Part shown: positions 8,795-15,419 of the stretch, one piece after another
Layout of the letters: each line of letters starts with the position of its first letter
Position numbering within the stretch: position 1 is the stretch's first letter
Assembly (NCBI GenBank): GCA_937911795.1
Contig: CALDPJ010000175.1
Location: 1 to 16,918, forward strand
Reading direction: 5' to 3'
Source of the DNA: an uncultured Flavobacteriales bacterium
GTDB lineage: Bacteria > Bacteroidota > Bacteroidia > Flavobacteriales_D > SKUL01
Length of the DNA: 16,918 nt
Translations under genes and position numbers: made by a program
Notes under the pieces: generated by a model
Databases searched by the model: none
Seen by the model: the letters and a program-made list of their open reading frames with translations, nothing else
What the model was told of the DNA's origin: nothing

Positions 8795-8831
8795 CGAAAC
8801 CAAACATCTTCGGATGTTGAACATAAAATTC

Positions 8832-8863
8832 AGATCGTCGCACCAGCGGCGATCTTTTTTTTT
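8832..8863 (+). terminator. Rho-independent terminator after rplS
   Basis: Stem AGATCGTCGC / GCGGCGATCT (one G-T wobble) with a 4-nt ACCA loop, followed by nine T in total. It lies 37 nt after the rplS stop and closes the trmD-rplS unit. Confidence 0.93.
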
Positions 8864-8920
8864 GCCTGATCCTGATTGAAAAATTTTCCCTGACCAGAAA
8901 GTCCTGTTAAGACAGGGCAT

Positions 8921-9589
8921 TTAAAACCGCGTCCAACGAATATTGTTGATTTGTAATACTTCTGTATTGGGTACCGCACCATTCAAAGACAATCCGAAAA
9001 CAACCGCTACATTGCCCATGTAGAACTGGCTGAAATCCGTGAAAGGAACCGATAACGTAGTAGTGGTTGAGTCCAGCGCCAACGCCGAAAACTGAAGCCT
9101 GTCACATCTCATAAACTCTTCGCAGTCGCCATTGCTATCAGCAACTTTACCATGGAGATATATTTCGAATATATTCAACTCAGACCCCGACGGCTTCTTG
9201 AGATCTACATGAACAGAACCTTCCATATAGTGACGGATGGTCATCGGATTGAGCAATTTAAACTGTAAGTCAAGTTCGCCGTTAGAATCGGTAACCAGTA
9301 GTGCCGGAACTTCCGTCTGTGTCGAATCGGTTTCAACCGACATGGTTCCTTTGCAGATTACCGGAATAAATCCGTGGGTGGTAAGATTTTTGTTCCAGCC
9401 GCCCATCACACCATCCTTCCAGATGATCTGTGTTTCTGCACCATAGGTACAACTTCCGTCGTCAACTGTAGCCCGTGGATCATGATTTTCTGCAAGATGA
9501 TCGGTACAACCGGATATCTCGTCATTGCGATCGCACGCTAATAAAAGCATGGCTATAAACAGAAAACTGCACAGAGATTGGATCTTCAT
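8921..9589 (-). CDS. Lipoprotein with GCTD...DDGSC motif
   Basis: A 222-residue lipoprotein, probably on the outer membrane. The signal peptide ends in MLLLAC, making Cys19 the lipidated residue. Residues 27-49 form the motif GCTDHLAENHDPRA followed by TVDDGSCTY, a short Asp-rich module repeated in many secreted Bacteroidota proteins; here there is one copy. The remainder is beta-rich and ends VLQINNIRWTRF. Together with VPFTDFSQF near 180 this resembles the galactose-binding-like (ExoP-type) fold, whose last strand often reads as DNIRW; that resemblance is by eye and uncertain. The gene is convergent with rplS and lies alone. A carbohydrate-binding role is inference only. Confidence 0.87.
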   Translation of the reverse strand: MKIQSLCSFLFIAMLLLACDRNDEISGCTDHLAENHDPRATVDDGSCTYGAETQIIWKDGVMGGWNKNLTTHGFIPVICKGTMSVETDSTQTEVPALLVTDSNGELDLQFKLLNPMTIRHYMEGSVHVDLKKPSGSELNIFEIYLHGKVADSNGDCEEFMRCDRLQFSALALDSTTTTLSVPFTDFSQFYMGNVAVVFGLSLNGAVPNTEVLQINNIRWTRF

Positions 9590-9763
9590 TTTATATGGTA
9601 TCGGTTAATGATGGCAAAATAGACAAATAATGACATTGCTTCCTGTCTCCTCTAACCACAATTGCTCAACAGGTTTATCAACAGAAACTTCCATCAGGTA
9701 AGGCAATGAGGTTTAAAATTCAATAATAAACGCTTATATTTCTGGAAATTTGAAATCTTCAGA

Positions 9764-10720
9764 ATGACCTATACTCAACTAACTTATTTGTCGGCTATAG
9801 ATACTCACCGGCATTTTGGAAAAGCAGCAGCACAATGTTTTGTGACACAACCGACACTCAGTATGCAAATTCAGAAACTCGAAGAGGAACTGGATATTCT
9901 TATTTTCGATCGGAGCAAAAAACCGGTTGAGCCAACAGAAATTGGCAAGCAGGTGATTGCTCAGGCACGACTTGCGCTGAATGAAATGGAGAAGATTCAC
10001 GAACTCATTCAGCATTCGCGCGGAATTATTTCCGGAGAGTTCCGGATCGGGGTAATTCCCACGGTAGCATCTTCGTTAATTCCCCGACTGCTCCCGGACT
10101 TTTTGAAGACATATCCGGATGTTGAATTAATTATAGAGGAACTCCAGACCGAGGAACTCATCGAAAAGCTGAAGAAGGATTTGCTGGACGCTGCCATTGC
10201 CGCCACTCCGCTAAACATTGCCGGCATCATTGAAAAACCCGTTTACTACGAACCCTTCGTTGCGTTCATTCCCGACAATCACCGGTTATCGTCAGAAACA
10301 TTTGTTCTGAATTCAGAATTGAAACTCGATGATATTTTGCTGCTGAACCAGGGTCATTGTTTCCGCAACAGTGTTATTAACCTCTGTCAGAATGCATTTG
10401 CATCTACCGAAAAAACAAATAATGGCCGCCATTTTTCGCTTGAAAGCGGGAGTTTTGAAACACTGGTGCGGCTATCCAAACAAGGATTGGGCATGACACT
10501 CATTCCATACCTCACCGCTGACGAGCTTTCGGACGAAGACAAAAAGATGGTTAAACCTTTTGATTATCCGCAGCCATCCAGAGAAATCAGCATTCTGTAC
10601 AGCAGGTCGCAACTAAAAATCAATCTCATAAATTCTCTGTCTGAAACCATCTACCGGAATATTCCTACCAAATTAAAGGAACCTGAAGCCGATAATATTA
10701 TCAGTCCGGTGAGGCTTTAA
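9764..10720 (+). CDS. oxyR: Hydrogen-peroxide-sensing LysR-type regulator OxyR
   Basis: LysR-family transcription factor of 318 residues. The winged-helix DNA-binding domain occupies 1-60 (TYLSAIDTHRHFGKAAAQC, VTQPTLSMQIQKLEEEL, LIFDRSKKPVEPTEIG), followed by a linker helix and a type-2 periplasmic-binding-like sensor domain (FRIGVIPTVASSLIPRLLP onward). The two redox cysteines of OxyR are present as Cys199 (QGHCFRN) and Cys208 (VINLC), nine apart and at the same numbers as in E. coli OxyR, where they form the disulphide that switches the regulator on. In Bacteroidota, OxyR activates catalase, Dps and alkyl hydroperoxide reductase genes; none lies in this window, so the targets are elsewhere. 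It is separated by 174 nt from the divergent lipoprotein gene, and that gap holds no other gene. Confidence 0.95.
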   Translation: MTYTQLTYLSAIDTHRHFGKAAAQCFVTQPTLSMQIQKLEEELDILIFDRSKKPVEPTEIGKQVIAQARLALNEMEKIHELIQHSRGIISGEFRIGVIPTVASSLIPRLLPDFLKTYPDVELIIEELQTEELIEKLKKDLLDAAIAATPLNIAGIIEKPVYYEPFVAFIPDNHRLSSETFVLNSELKLDDILLLNQGHCFRNSVINLCQNAFASTEKTNNGRHFSLESGSFETLVRLSKQGLGMTLIPYLTADELSDEDKKMVKPFDYPQPSREISILYSRSQLKINLINSLSETIYRNIPTKLKEPEADNIISPVRL

Positions 10721-10748
10721 TTGCACTCTACTCTGCCCGTCCGTTTCT

Positions 10749-10756
10749 TAATTTTG
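10749..10756 (+). promoter_or_regulatory. -7 box before the three-gene unit at 10763
   Basis: TAATTTTG fits TAnnTTTG exactly and ends 6 nt before the ATG at 10763, giving a leaderless or very short leader, as for trmD. This suggests that the 10763-12205 unit is transcribed separately from oxyR, which ends 42 nt earlier. Confidence 0.45.
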
Positions 10757-10762
10757 TAATCC

Positions 10763-11071
10763 ATGAGCACCAACGAAATAAAGTGTCCGAACTGTTCCAG
10801 GTGGACTCCCGGGGACCAAAGCCACTGTGTTCATTGCGGAGCCCTGGTAGATTATAGAATTATAGACCAGCAGAAAAGGGCATCGCGCGAAGCCGAAAGG
10901 ATTCGTCGTAAAGAAGCCAATCCCACGCGTTTAGAAAAATACCTGAAGAAAATAAAACACTCAAAGAATCCGGCCGTCCGGTTTCTGTACCACGTTCTTA
11001 ATGTAGTGTGGATGGTGTACATGGCGCTTATGGCATTTATTATTTGGTTTACGGCCATATTCAGCGGCTGA
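10763..11071 (+). CDS. Zinc-ribbon protein with C-terminal membrane segment
   Basis: A 102-residue protein of unknown function. The N-terminus holds a CxxC...CxxC zinc ribbon (Cys8, Cys11, Cys22, Cys25; KCPNCSRWTPGDQSHCVHCG). A basic, charged helix follows (QQKRASREAERIRRKEA), then one membrane segment near 78-100 (VVWMVYMALMAFIIWFTAIF). By topology rules the basic middle keeps the ribbon in the cytoplasm. The stop TGA overlaps the next gene's ATG by one base (TGATG), so the genes are translationally coupled. Confidence 0.85.
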   Translation: MSTNEIKCPNCSRWTPGDQSHCVHCGALVDYRIIDQQKRASREAERIRRKEANPTRLEKYLKKIKHSKNPAVRFLYHVLNVVWMVYMALMAFIIWFTAIFSG

Positions 11072-11445
11072 TGGGAAAGATAATTTATACCGGATGTGTC
11101 TTATTATACATCGTTCTATACACGCTTAAATCTGGCGGGCACTATTATCCGGTAATTTCAGATTACGTGGCCGATTTAATTTGCCTTCCAATTGTACTCG
11201 GGTTGTGCCGATTTTTAATGATCCGGTGGAAAGTAGTACCTTCTGATTTTGAATTGTCGGCAGCCAAGACCATTTTTGCGGTAGCTGCTTTCAGCATAAT
11301 TTTTGAATTGATTCTTCCGTATTACACATCACAATACCATTCTGACTTTATCGATATTGTGTGTTATACCGCGGGAGCGTATAGCTACTACAACTTTCGA
11401 AAACTGAATAAAACCAGACGCTATGAAATACCATCTGAAATATAA
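11071..11445 (+). CDS. Small integral membrane protein of unknown function
   Basis: Predicted 124-residue polytopic membrane protein. The ATG at 11071 is preferred because it overlaps the preceding stop in TGATG; the frame is open further upstream to an ATG at 11008, but that would run inside the zinc-ribbon gene. Three to four hydrophobic segments are visible (IIYTGCVLLYIVLYTL, LICLPIVLGLCRFLMI, IFAVAAFSIIFELILPYY, and a short C-terminal one around IVCYTAGAYSYY). Acidic residues at segment edges (SDYVADL, HSDFIDIV) recall small Bacteroidota membrane proteins sometimes named as citrate-transporter or VanZ-like, but I cannot assign it. The last 23 bases overlap the next gene. Confidence 0.8.
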   Translation: MGKIIYTGCVLLYIVLYTLKSGGHYYPVISDYVADLICLPIVLGLCRFLMIRWKVVPSDFELSAAKTIFAVAAFSIIFELILPYYTSQYHSDFIDIVCYTAGAYSYYNFRKLNKTRRYEIPSEI

Positions 11446-12205
11446 TTTACTCCTGATTTTGTCTTTGATCACCGTTACCGCGGCGGCCCAACCCGATCTC
11501 AGCGGACTGTCGGCGAAAGAACGCGCAGAATTGGCCCGAAAGGAGCAGCTCGAATCTGCCAATGACAGAAATTTTCTGAATGTAATGGATCAGGCACATG
11601 ACCATTTTGTGCGCAAAGAGTATCTGAAATCGATCCGCAAATACGAAGAAGCCGGCACTTTACGTCCGAAAAATGTTTATCCTCCTGTAAAAATTCGCGA
11701 TATCGAACTGGCCATGAAAGATACGCTCGAGATTCTTCGGGAACGAGAAAAGGAAGAACAACGGGCAAATTCTGAGTCCAACATTTCGGAAAAACCGCAG
11801 CTGCCCGACCGGCAAAAAGAAATGAGCGAATTTGAGCAGAAAGAACAGGAGCGCTTGCAAAAAGCCGATGACTGGGAAGAAGGCCAAAGACGGCAGATGG
11901 CCCGGCAACGAGCACTTAAAAAAGAACAGGAAGAAGAAAGCCGGGAACTCATGGATCAGGAAGGAACCGATGTCCGCAGCACTTCACTCGAAGAATTTCA
12001 GACCGATCTTGCCCGGCAGTACAACGACGGCGTAACGCAGCGAACTTATCAGGATGGTCAGCGGCAGATAACCGAAAGAATAGTGGTAAAAGGAAACAAA
12101 GGGAACGAATACAAACGCGTTGAACATCCCTGGGGCGGAAAGTTTTTCTTCAAAAACGGCACCCCCATTTCAGAAGAAACCTGGAATGAAGAAACCGCTC
12201 AGTAA
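11423..12205 (+). CDS. Secreted TPR/coiled-coil protein of unknown function
   Basis: A 260-residue exported protein, third in a tightly packed unit. The start at 11423 lies inside the previous gene and gives a clean signal peptide (MKYHLKYNLLLILSLITVTAAAQ). Next comes a TPR-like pair of helices (AHDHFVRKEYLKSIRKYEEA, near 58-77), then a long, highly charged Glu/Arg/Gln-rich coiled coil near 105-180, and a compact C-terminal segment (ERIVVKGNKGNEYKRVEHPW, then GGKFFFKNGTPISEETWNEET). That last segment looks like a conserved module, judged by its Gly, aromatic and Trp content. The 3' end overlaps the convergent DUF1684 gene by 7 bases. Function unknown. Confidence 0.88.
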   Translation: MKYHLKYNLLLILSLITVTAAAQPDLSGLSAKERAELARKEQLESANDRNFLNVMDQAHDHFVRKEYLKSIRKYEEAGTLRPKNVYPPVKIRDIELAMKDTLEILREREKEEQRANSESNISEKPQLPDRQKEMSEFEQKEQERLQKADDWEEGQRRQMARQRALKKEQEEESRELMDQEGTDVRSTSLEEFQTDLARQYNDGVTQRTYQDGQRQITERIVVKGNKGNEYKRVEHPWGGKFFFKNGTPISEETWNEETAQ

Positions 12206-12819
12206 TCGGTAGCATCATATTTAACACCCGCTTCTATCCGAAATTCCAGATGGTTTTCTTTTGGAGGTATCGGACAGGAATATTTATCGTTGTAAGCGCA
12301 ATATGGATTGTACGCCTGGTTGAAATCCAACACCCATTTTGAACCCTCCTGTTCTTCAATATCAATGTAGCGCCCTCCTCCATAGGTGTCATCACCATTG
12401 GTTAAATCGGTGAAAGGAAGAAACAACGGCACCTTCTTTTCCTCCACCTGATTGGAAGGAAATGCCACCGTTCTGAAAACCGTAAGTTCGAACGGCTCCC
12501 CATCCAGATCAAAATTCAGCAATCCGTACGGCTGATATCGCGCTGTACGACCGGTAGTAGTAGGAATCTCAACCACTTTTCCGGCAATTCGTTTATACCT
12601 TGCCTCTACCCTGAGGTCGGGGTTGGCCGGATAAAAAGGCAAACCATCAAACGTTGCGCGTTCTTCTTCAGCCAAAGGAGATTTTACGGAATCAGAAAAT
12701 GCTTTATTGAGCTCCTCCTGAAATTCAGAAACCGAAAGTTCAAAAGAATAATTTTGATCGCAGCTGCTAATTATGTTGCAGATGCAGAGGACAAAGATCA
12801 GACGCAGTATTTTGTTCAT
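12199..12819 (-). CDS. DUF1684-family lipoprotein
   Basis: A 206-residue protein with a lipoprotein-like signal (ICNIISSC, lipidated Cys20). The body matches DUF1684: a core beginning near 50 (EERATFDGLPFYPANPDLRV), GKVVEIPTTTGRTARY, then FELTVF, PLFLPFTDLTNGDDTYGGGR and the family signature DFNQAYNPYCAYNDKYSC followed by PIPPKENHL (165-191). The biochemical function of DUF1684 is not established. The family often appears as a lone secreted or cytoplasmic protein of this length. The gene is convergent with the coiled-coil gene (7-base overlap) and divergent from the HEPN-like gene across 106 nt. Confidence 0.92.
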   Translation of the reverse strand: MNKILRLIFVLCICNIISSCDQNYSFELSVSEFQEELNKAFSDSVKSPLAEEERATFDGLPFYPANPDLRVEARYKRIAGKVVEIPTTTGRTARYQPYGLLNFDLDGEPFELTVFRTVAFPSNQVEEKKVPLFLPFTDLTNGDDTYGGGRYIDIEEQEGSKWVLDFNQAYNPYCAYNDKYSCPIPPKENHLEFRIEAGVKYDATDY

Positions 12820-12925
12820 CCTGTAGAAAATTAAAGTCCGAAAGTTACCAAAACCCGATGGTAAACCGAACCGCGAATTGCGTTCAACGGTAGTTTAACT
12901 TATCTTGGGTGCTTACTGACGAACT

Positions 12926-13705
12926 ATGGAAATAGCCAGAGAACTTAAGGACACAGAAAATGCACTCCGCGAATTTATAGCTGCTGTTATGCTGCGAAAT
13001 CTCGGTGAGAACTGGATAGATGATTGCGGCCTTCCACAAGCCAACACAGAAGTCTGGAGAAAAAGAAAAGCCGAAGCCGAGGCTCAGGTTCAACCCATGC
13101 ACGGCGAGGAAGCTGTCATTTTTTATGCGCCGTTTGAGGATCTTATCACCATCATCAAACACCATTGGGAGCTCGAATTCCATTCGGTGTTTGCCGACCA
13201 GATGACGATTGAAGTGTACCTAAAAATAATGTCTTCCTTCCTCGATCCGGTTCAGGGGAGACGAGAACTGTTTATTTTTCAGAAACACCTCGTGCTGGGC
13301 ATCACCGGTGAAATCCGTTCGCGGATCATTGCCTACCGAAGCCTGCTCGAGGTCGGAAAAGAAGGATTTCCGAGAATCGAAAGTATTCAGGACAGTTTCG
13401 GAAATTTATGGACTGTAGGGAAACCCATGCGAATGAAAACCAATGTAACACTTCGCGTAGGCGACGTGGTAGAATACATCATTACCGCTTCAGATCCTGA
13501 ACAGCAACCACTGCAATACCGGATACTCGGCTTCAAATGGGAAAGCAGTAACATACTGCGCCTGCAGATTGAAGATAAACATGTTTCGCGTGACGCAAAA
13601 GTGAACATCACCATCCGAAGCAACAGGAAATTTCATGCATACCCGTTGGGCTACGACGACCGTGTGGTTTTTGAATACCAGATTCTGCCTCCTAAAGAAA
13701 GTTAA
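12926..13705 (+). CDS. Swt1-HEPN-like protein with C-terminal beta domain
   Basis: A 259-residue cytoplasmic protein without a signal peptide. Residues 1-145 have the layout of the Swt1-type HEPN domain: ENALREFIAAVMLRNLGENW at the front, YAPFEDLITIIKHHWELEF in the middle (62-86), and a last helix GEIRSRIIAYRSLLE (128-142) where active HEPN ribonucleases carry R-N-x(3)-H. Here the motif reads RSRIIAY (131-137), with Tyr instead of His, so nuclease activity is doubtful. Residues 170-255 are beta-rich (LRVGDVVEYIITASDPEQQ, LQYRILGFKW, VFEYQILPP) and look Ig- or cadherin-like, with a DPEQQPLQY segment. HEPN assignment is by eye and moderate. It is followed by a 507-nt gene-free stretch. A defence or RNA-binding role is possible but unsupported by other evidence. 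Confidence 0.85.
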   Translation: MEIARELKDTENALREFIAAVMLRNLGENWIDDCGLPQANTEVWRKRKAEAEAQVQPMHGEEAVIFYAPFEDLITIIKHHWELEFHSVFADQMTIEVYLKIMSSFLDPVQGRRELFIFQKHLVLGITGEIRSRIIAYRSLLEVGKEGFPRIESIQDSFGNLWTVGKPMRMKTNVTLRVGDVVEYIITASDPEQQPLQYRILGFKWESSNILRLQIEDKHVSRDAKVNITIRSNRKFHAYPLGYDDRVVFEYQILPPKES

Positions 13706-13774
13706 AGTATTCGCTTTCTTACATGAGATAAAAATAGAACGGCAGATTTTGCGTTAGGTGCTTGTAACTTTTTG

Positions 13775-13904
13775 AATATTTGTTCGTCAAATTAAACAGA
13801 AGTGCAATAAGACCGAAAACGTTCGGTGTAGATTTTGACCTGTTTCGCAACCAGAAAAAACATATTGCCACTTCGGCCCGCTTGATTGTTCAGGCGGGTT
13901 TTTT
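13775..13904 (+). ncRNA. Candidate small RNA upstream of a terminator
   Basis: A perfect hairpin ACCGAA-AACG-TTCGGT at 13812-13827 lies 49 nt before a strong terminator (13877-13904). Upstream, TAACTTTTTG at 13765-13774 resembles the Bacteroidota -7 box. A transcript of about 130 nt would fit. It does not match tRNA, tmRNA, SRP or RNase P RNA as far as I can see; 6S RNA cannot be excluded. The alternative is a long 3' untranslated region of the HEPN-like gene. Both ends are approximate. Confidence 0.35.
13877..13904 (+). terminator. Rho-independent terminator
   Basis: Stem CCCGCTTGA / TCAGGCGGG (one T-G wobble), loop TTGT, then six T. It lies 171 nt past the stop of the HEPN-like gene, which is long for a simple terminator of that gene. 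Confidence 0.9.
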
Positions 13905-14110
13905 ATTGAGAACAGAAGCAAAGGACCAGCAGCAGCCTTTTAATCGGTTTAAACAACCTTTTATGGAATGGCTGCGACCGTTTCAATAAAATAGTCAAAA
14001 CCTGCCCCCTTTTTCCGGACATTTGTAGTGTTGGTTAATCATTGGTTGGTTAAAGCAAAAGCATCACGGGAACGTGGTGATACAATTTGGTTAATGTAAC
14101 TTTTGCACGA

Positions 14111-14153
14111 AACAGGCTGCCTATCCCAAATTGGCGGCCTGTTTTTTTTTTTT
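14111..14153 (+). terminator. Rho-independent terminator or attenuator before the DUF1883 gene
   Basis: An 11-bp stem AACAGGCTGCC / GGCGGCCTGTT (one T-G wobble), an 11-nt loop and a run of twelve T partly inside the stem. No gene lies between this and the terminator at 13877-13904, so it ends either a small RNA or a leader transcript. The DUF1883 start is 59 nt downstream, so transcription attenuation of that gene is possible. Confidence 0.9.
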
Positions 14154-14212
14154 GGATTTTTGATGTAAATTCTTTAGTTTCAGAGACTATTTACTTCTAA
14201 ATCCTCATCGCT

Positions 14213-14560
14213 ATGAAAATCCTGTCTCAATCAGTGTATGCAAAGCGAAAGCAGGTAATGATGGTTCATGTCGATTGTCCTGCTAATGTAAAATTCTTCA
14301 CTCCGGAAGAATACAAGAAGTACAAAAAGGGGCTAACCCATAGTTATTGGGGCGGCTATACCGACTCGCTTCCTGCCCGGTTTGAAATTCCCCGCAAAGG
14401 GCGCTACTACGCAGTGGTAGAAAAAGGCACTTTCAACAGTCCGGTTTCTTTGTCTGCACATGTAGAAATCACACCACCTCAATTTGATTATATGAACGGG
14501 CTTCCGCAAAACGAAACCCATACTGAAGTTGAGGGTGAATATGACGACACGCTGGAATAA
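14213..14560 (+). CDS. DUF1883-like protein
   Basis: A 115-residue protein without a signal peptide. The core fits DUF1883: VMMVHVDCPANVKFFTPEEY (15-34) resembles the family's V-x-V-D/x-x-x-x-A-N-V pattern, followed by YKKGLTHSYWGGYTDSLPAR, where Y-x-x-G and YxGG are typical, then FEIPRKGRYYAVVEKGTF and SLSAHVEI. The acidic tail from 100 on is variable. DUF1883 is a small all-beta module of unknown activity; in some bacteria it occurs next to or fused with TIR domains (recalled, not checked). Here it stands alone, with its own terminator 28 nt past the stop and a probable regulated leader upstream. Role unknown. Confidence 0.85.
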   Translation: MKILSQSVYAKRKQVMMVHVDCPANVKFFTPEEYKKYKKGLTHSYWGGYTDSLPARFEIPRKGRYYAVVEKGTFNSPVSLSAHVEITPPQFDYMNGLPQNETHTEVEGEYDDTLE

Positions 14561-14587
14561 CAAATTTCCTGCTGCGAAATGAATCAC

Positions 14588-14617
14588 AATCCCGTCCTTT
14601 GGCGGGATTTTTATTTT
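14588..14617 (+). terminator. Terminator after the DUF1883 gene
   Basis: Stem AATCCCG / CGGGATT, extended by CC/GG with one bulged T, loop TTT, followed by a T-rich tail. It ends just before the ATG at 14628 of the isomerase gene, whose promoter must overlap it. Confidence 0.85.
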
Positions 14618-14627
14618 AATTTGTTCC

Positions 14628-15419
14628 ATGAATTCAACCTACTTCTCTTTTTTGCTGCTGATTTTCCTCTTCGCCTGCAGCGATTCCACACAAAATAATC
14701 ATCCGTCAGTACAGAATTCAACCACCCTTGATTCAACTGTGAGTGAAAAGGAATCGGATTCGACGGAAACCAAAGCATTTTCTCCACTCACCCAGGAAAA
14801 TCATGTTCAACGGCTGACAGAATTTTGGGAAAAAAATCCGGAGCGCATATTGAAAATCACCACTTCCAAAGGAGATATTGACATTCGATTGTATGAAGAA
14901 ACACCCATCCACAGCAGCACATTTCTGATGCTCGCCTCGAAGAAATATTTTGATGGAACCTTATTTACCAGAGTGGTTCCTGAATTTATCATTCAGGGAG
15001 GTTCCAGCGATCGGGAAGAACTATCAATGAAAAAATTGATGATCGGAAATTTTAATCCAGCGCCTGAAATCATTCCAGGGTTGATTCACAAAAGAGGGGC
15101 AGTTTCCGTGGCCCGTCAATATGAAGACAATCCCGAAAAACTTTCTTCGCCCTACAATTTTTTTATCGTGGTCGGAAGGAAATTCAACACTCCTACCATT
15201 ATGGGAATAGAGCGCGATCAAAACAAATCTTTTTCTGCTGAAGAGCGGAGAATTTATGAAACCATTGGTGGTGCTCCTCACCTGGACGGAGAGCATACGG
15301 TTTTCGGAGAAGTAGTGAGCGGAATGGATGTAGTGGATGAAATCAGCAAAGTGGAAACCGATATCCGCGAATGGCCAAAAGAGGACATTAAAATTCTCAG
15401 TGTGGAGATTGTTCGGTAG
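14628..15419 (+). CDS. Cyclophilin-type peptidyl-prolyl cis-trans isomerase lipoprotein
   Basis: Folding catalyst that isomerises proline peptide bonds, here anchored by lipid. The 263 residues begin with a lipoprotein signal (LIFLFAC, Cys17), then a Ser/Thr-rich linker to about 60. The cyclophilin domain runs from about 74 (ILKITTSKGDIDIRLYEETP) with FTRVVPEFIIQGGS (113-126, catalytic Arg115, Phe120, Gln123), RGAVSVARQ, NFFIVVG (177-183) and PHLDGEHTVFGEVVSGMDVV (217-236). His218 replaces the Trp of human CypA, as in most bacterial forms. An insertion between 127 and 153 and another near 184-214 (KFNTPTIMGIERDQNKSFSA) are typical of the Bacteroidota periplasmic type. The 3' end overlaps the convergent acetyltransferase gene by 23 bases. 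Confidence 0.95.
   Translation: MNSTYFSFLLLIFLFACSDSTQNNHPSVQNSTTLDSTVSEKESDSTETKAFSPLTQENHVQRLTEFWEKNPERILKITTSKGDIDIRLYEETPIHSSTFLMLASKKYFDGTLFTRVVPEFIIQGGSSDREELSMKKLMIGNFNPAPEIIPGLIHKRGAVSVARQYEDNPEKLSSPYNFFIVVGRKFNTPTIMGIERDQNKSFSAEERRIYETIGGAPHLDGEHTVFGEVVSGMDVVDEISKVETDIREWPKEDIKILSVEIVR

Larger units (their letters stand above)
13706..14212. other. 507-nt gene-free stretch with two terminators and hairpins
   Basis: No convincing protein gene lies here. The short frame 13780-13989 runs straight through a terminator and ends in no recognisable sequence. The stretch holds two good plus-strand terminators (13877-13904 and 14111-14153), a perfect hairpin at 13812-13827, a further hairpin around 14063-14081, three copies of TTGGTTAA(T/A) starting at 14031, 14047 and 14087, and a shared GTAACTTTT string at 13764 and 14096. 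The first terminator could close the HEPN-like gene. The second needs another transcript, because no gene lies between the two. Confidence 0.7.

Noticed and set aside
8889..8920. Hairpin CCTGT-TAAG-ACAGG after the lipoprotein gene as a terminator
   Set aside because: The stem is only five base pairs and no T-run follows directly on the minus strand; an alternative longer pairing is weak.
11499..11915. Minus-strand open frames opposite the coiled-coil gene
   Set aside because: Cys/Ser/Phe-rich composition is what the antisense of Glu/Arg/Gln codons gives; no domain.
13694..13720. AAGAAAG / CTTTCTT inverted repeat at the end of the HEPN-like gene as a terminator
   Set aside because: The stem is AT-rich with a 12-nt loop and no T-run follows.
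13780..13989. Open frame of 69 codons in the gene-free stretch
   Set aside because: It runs through a strong terminator at 13877-13904, has no recognisable sequence and its start lies in a promoter-like region.
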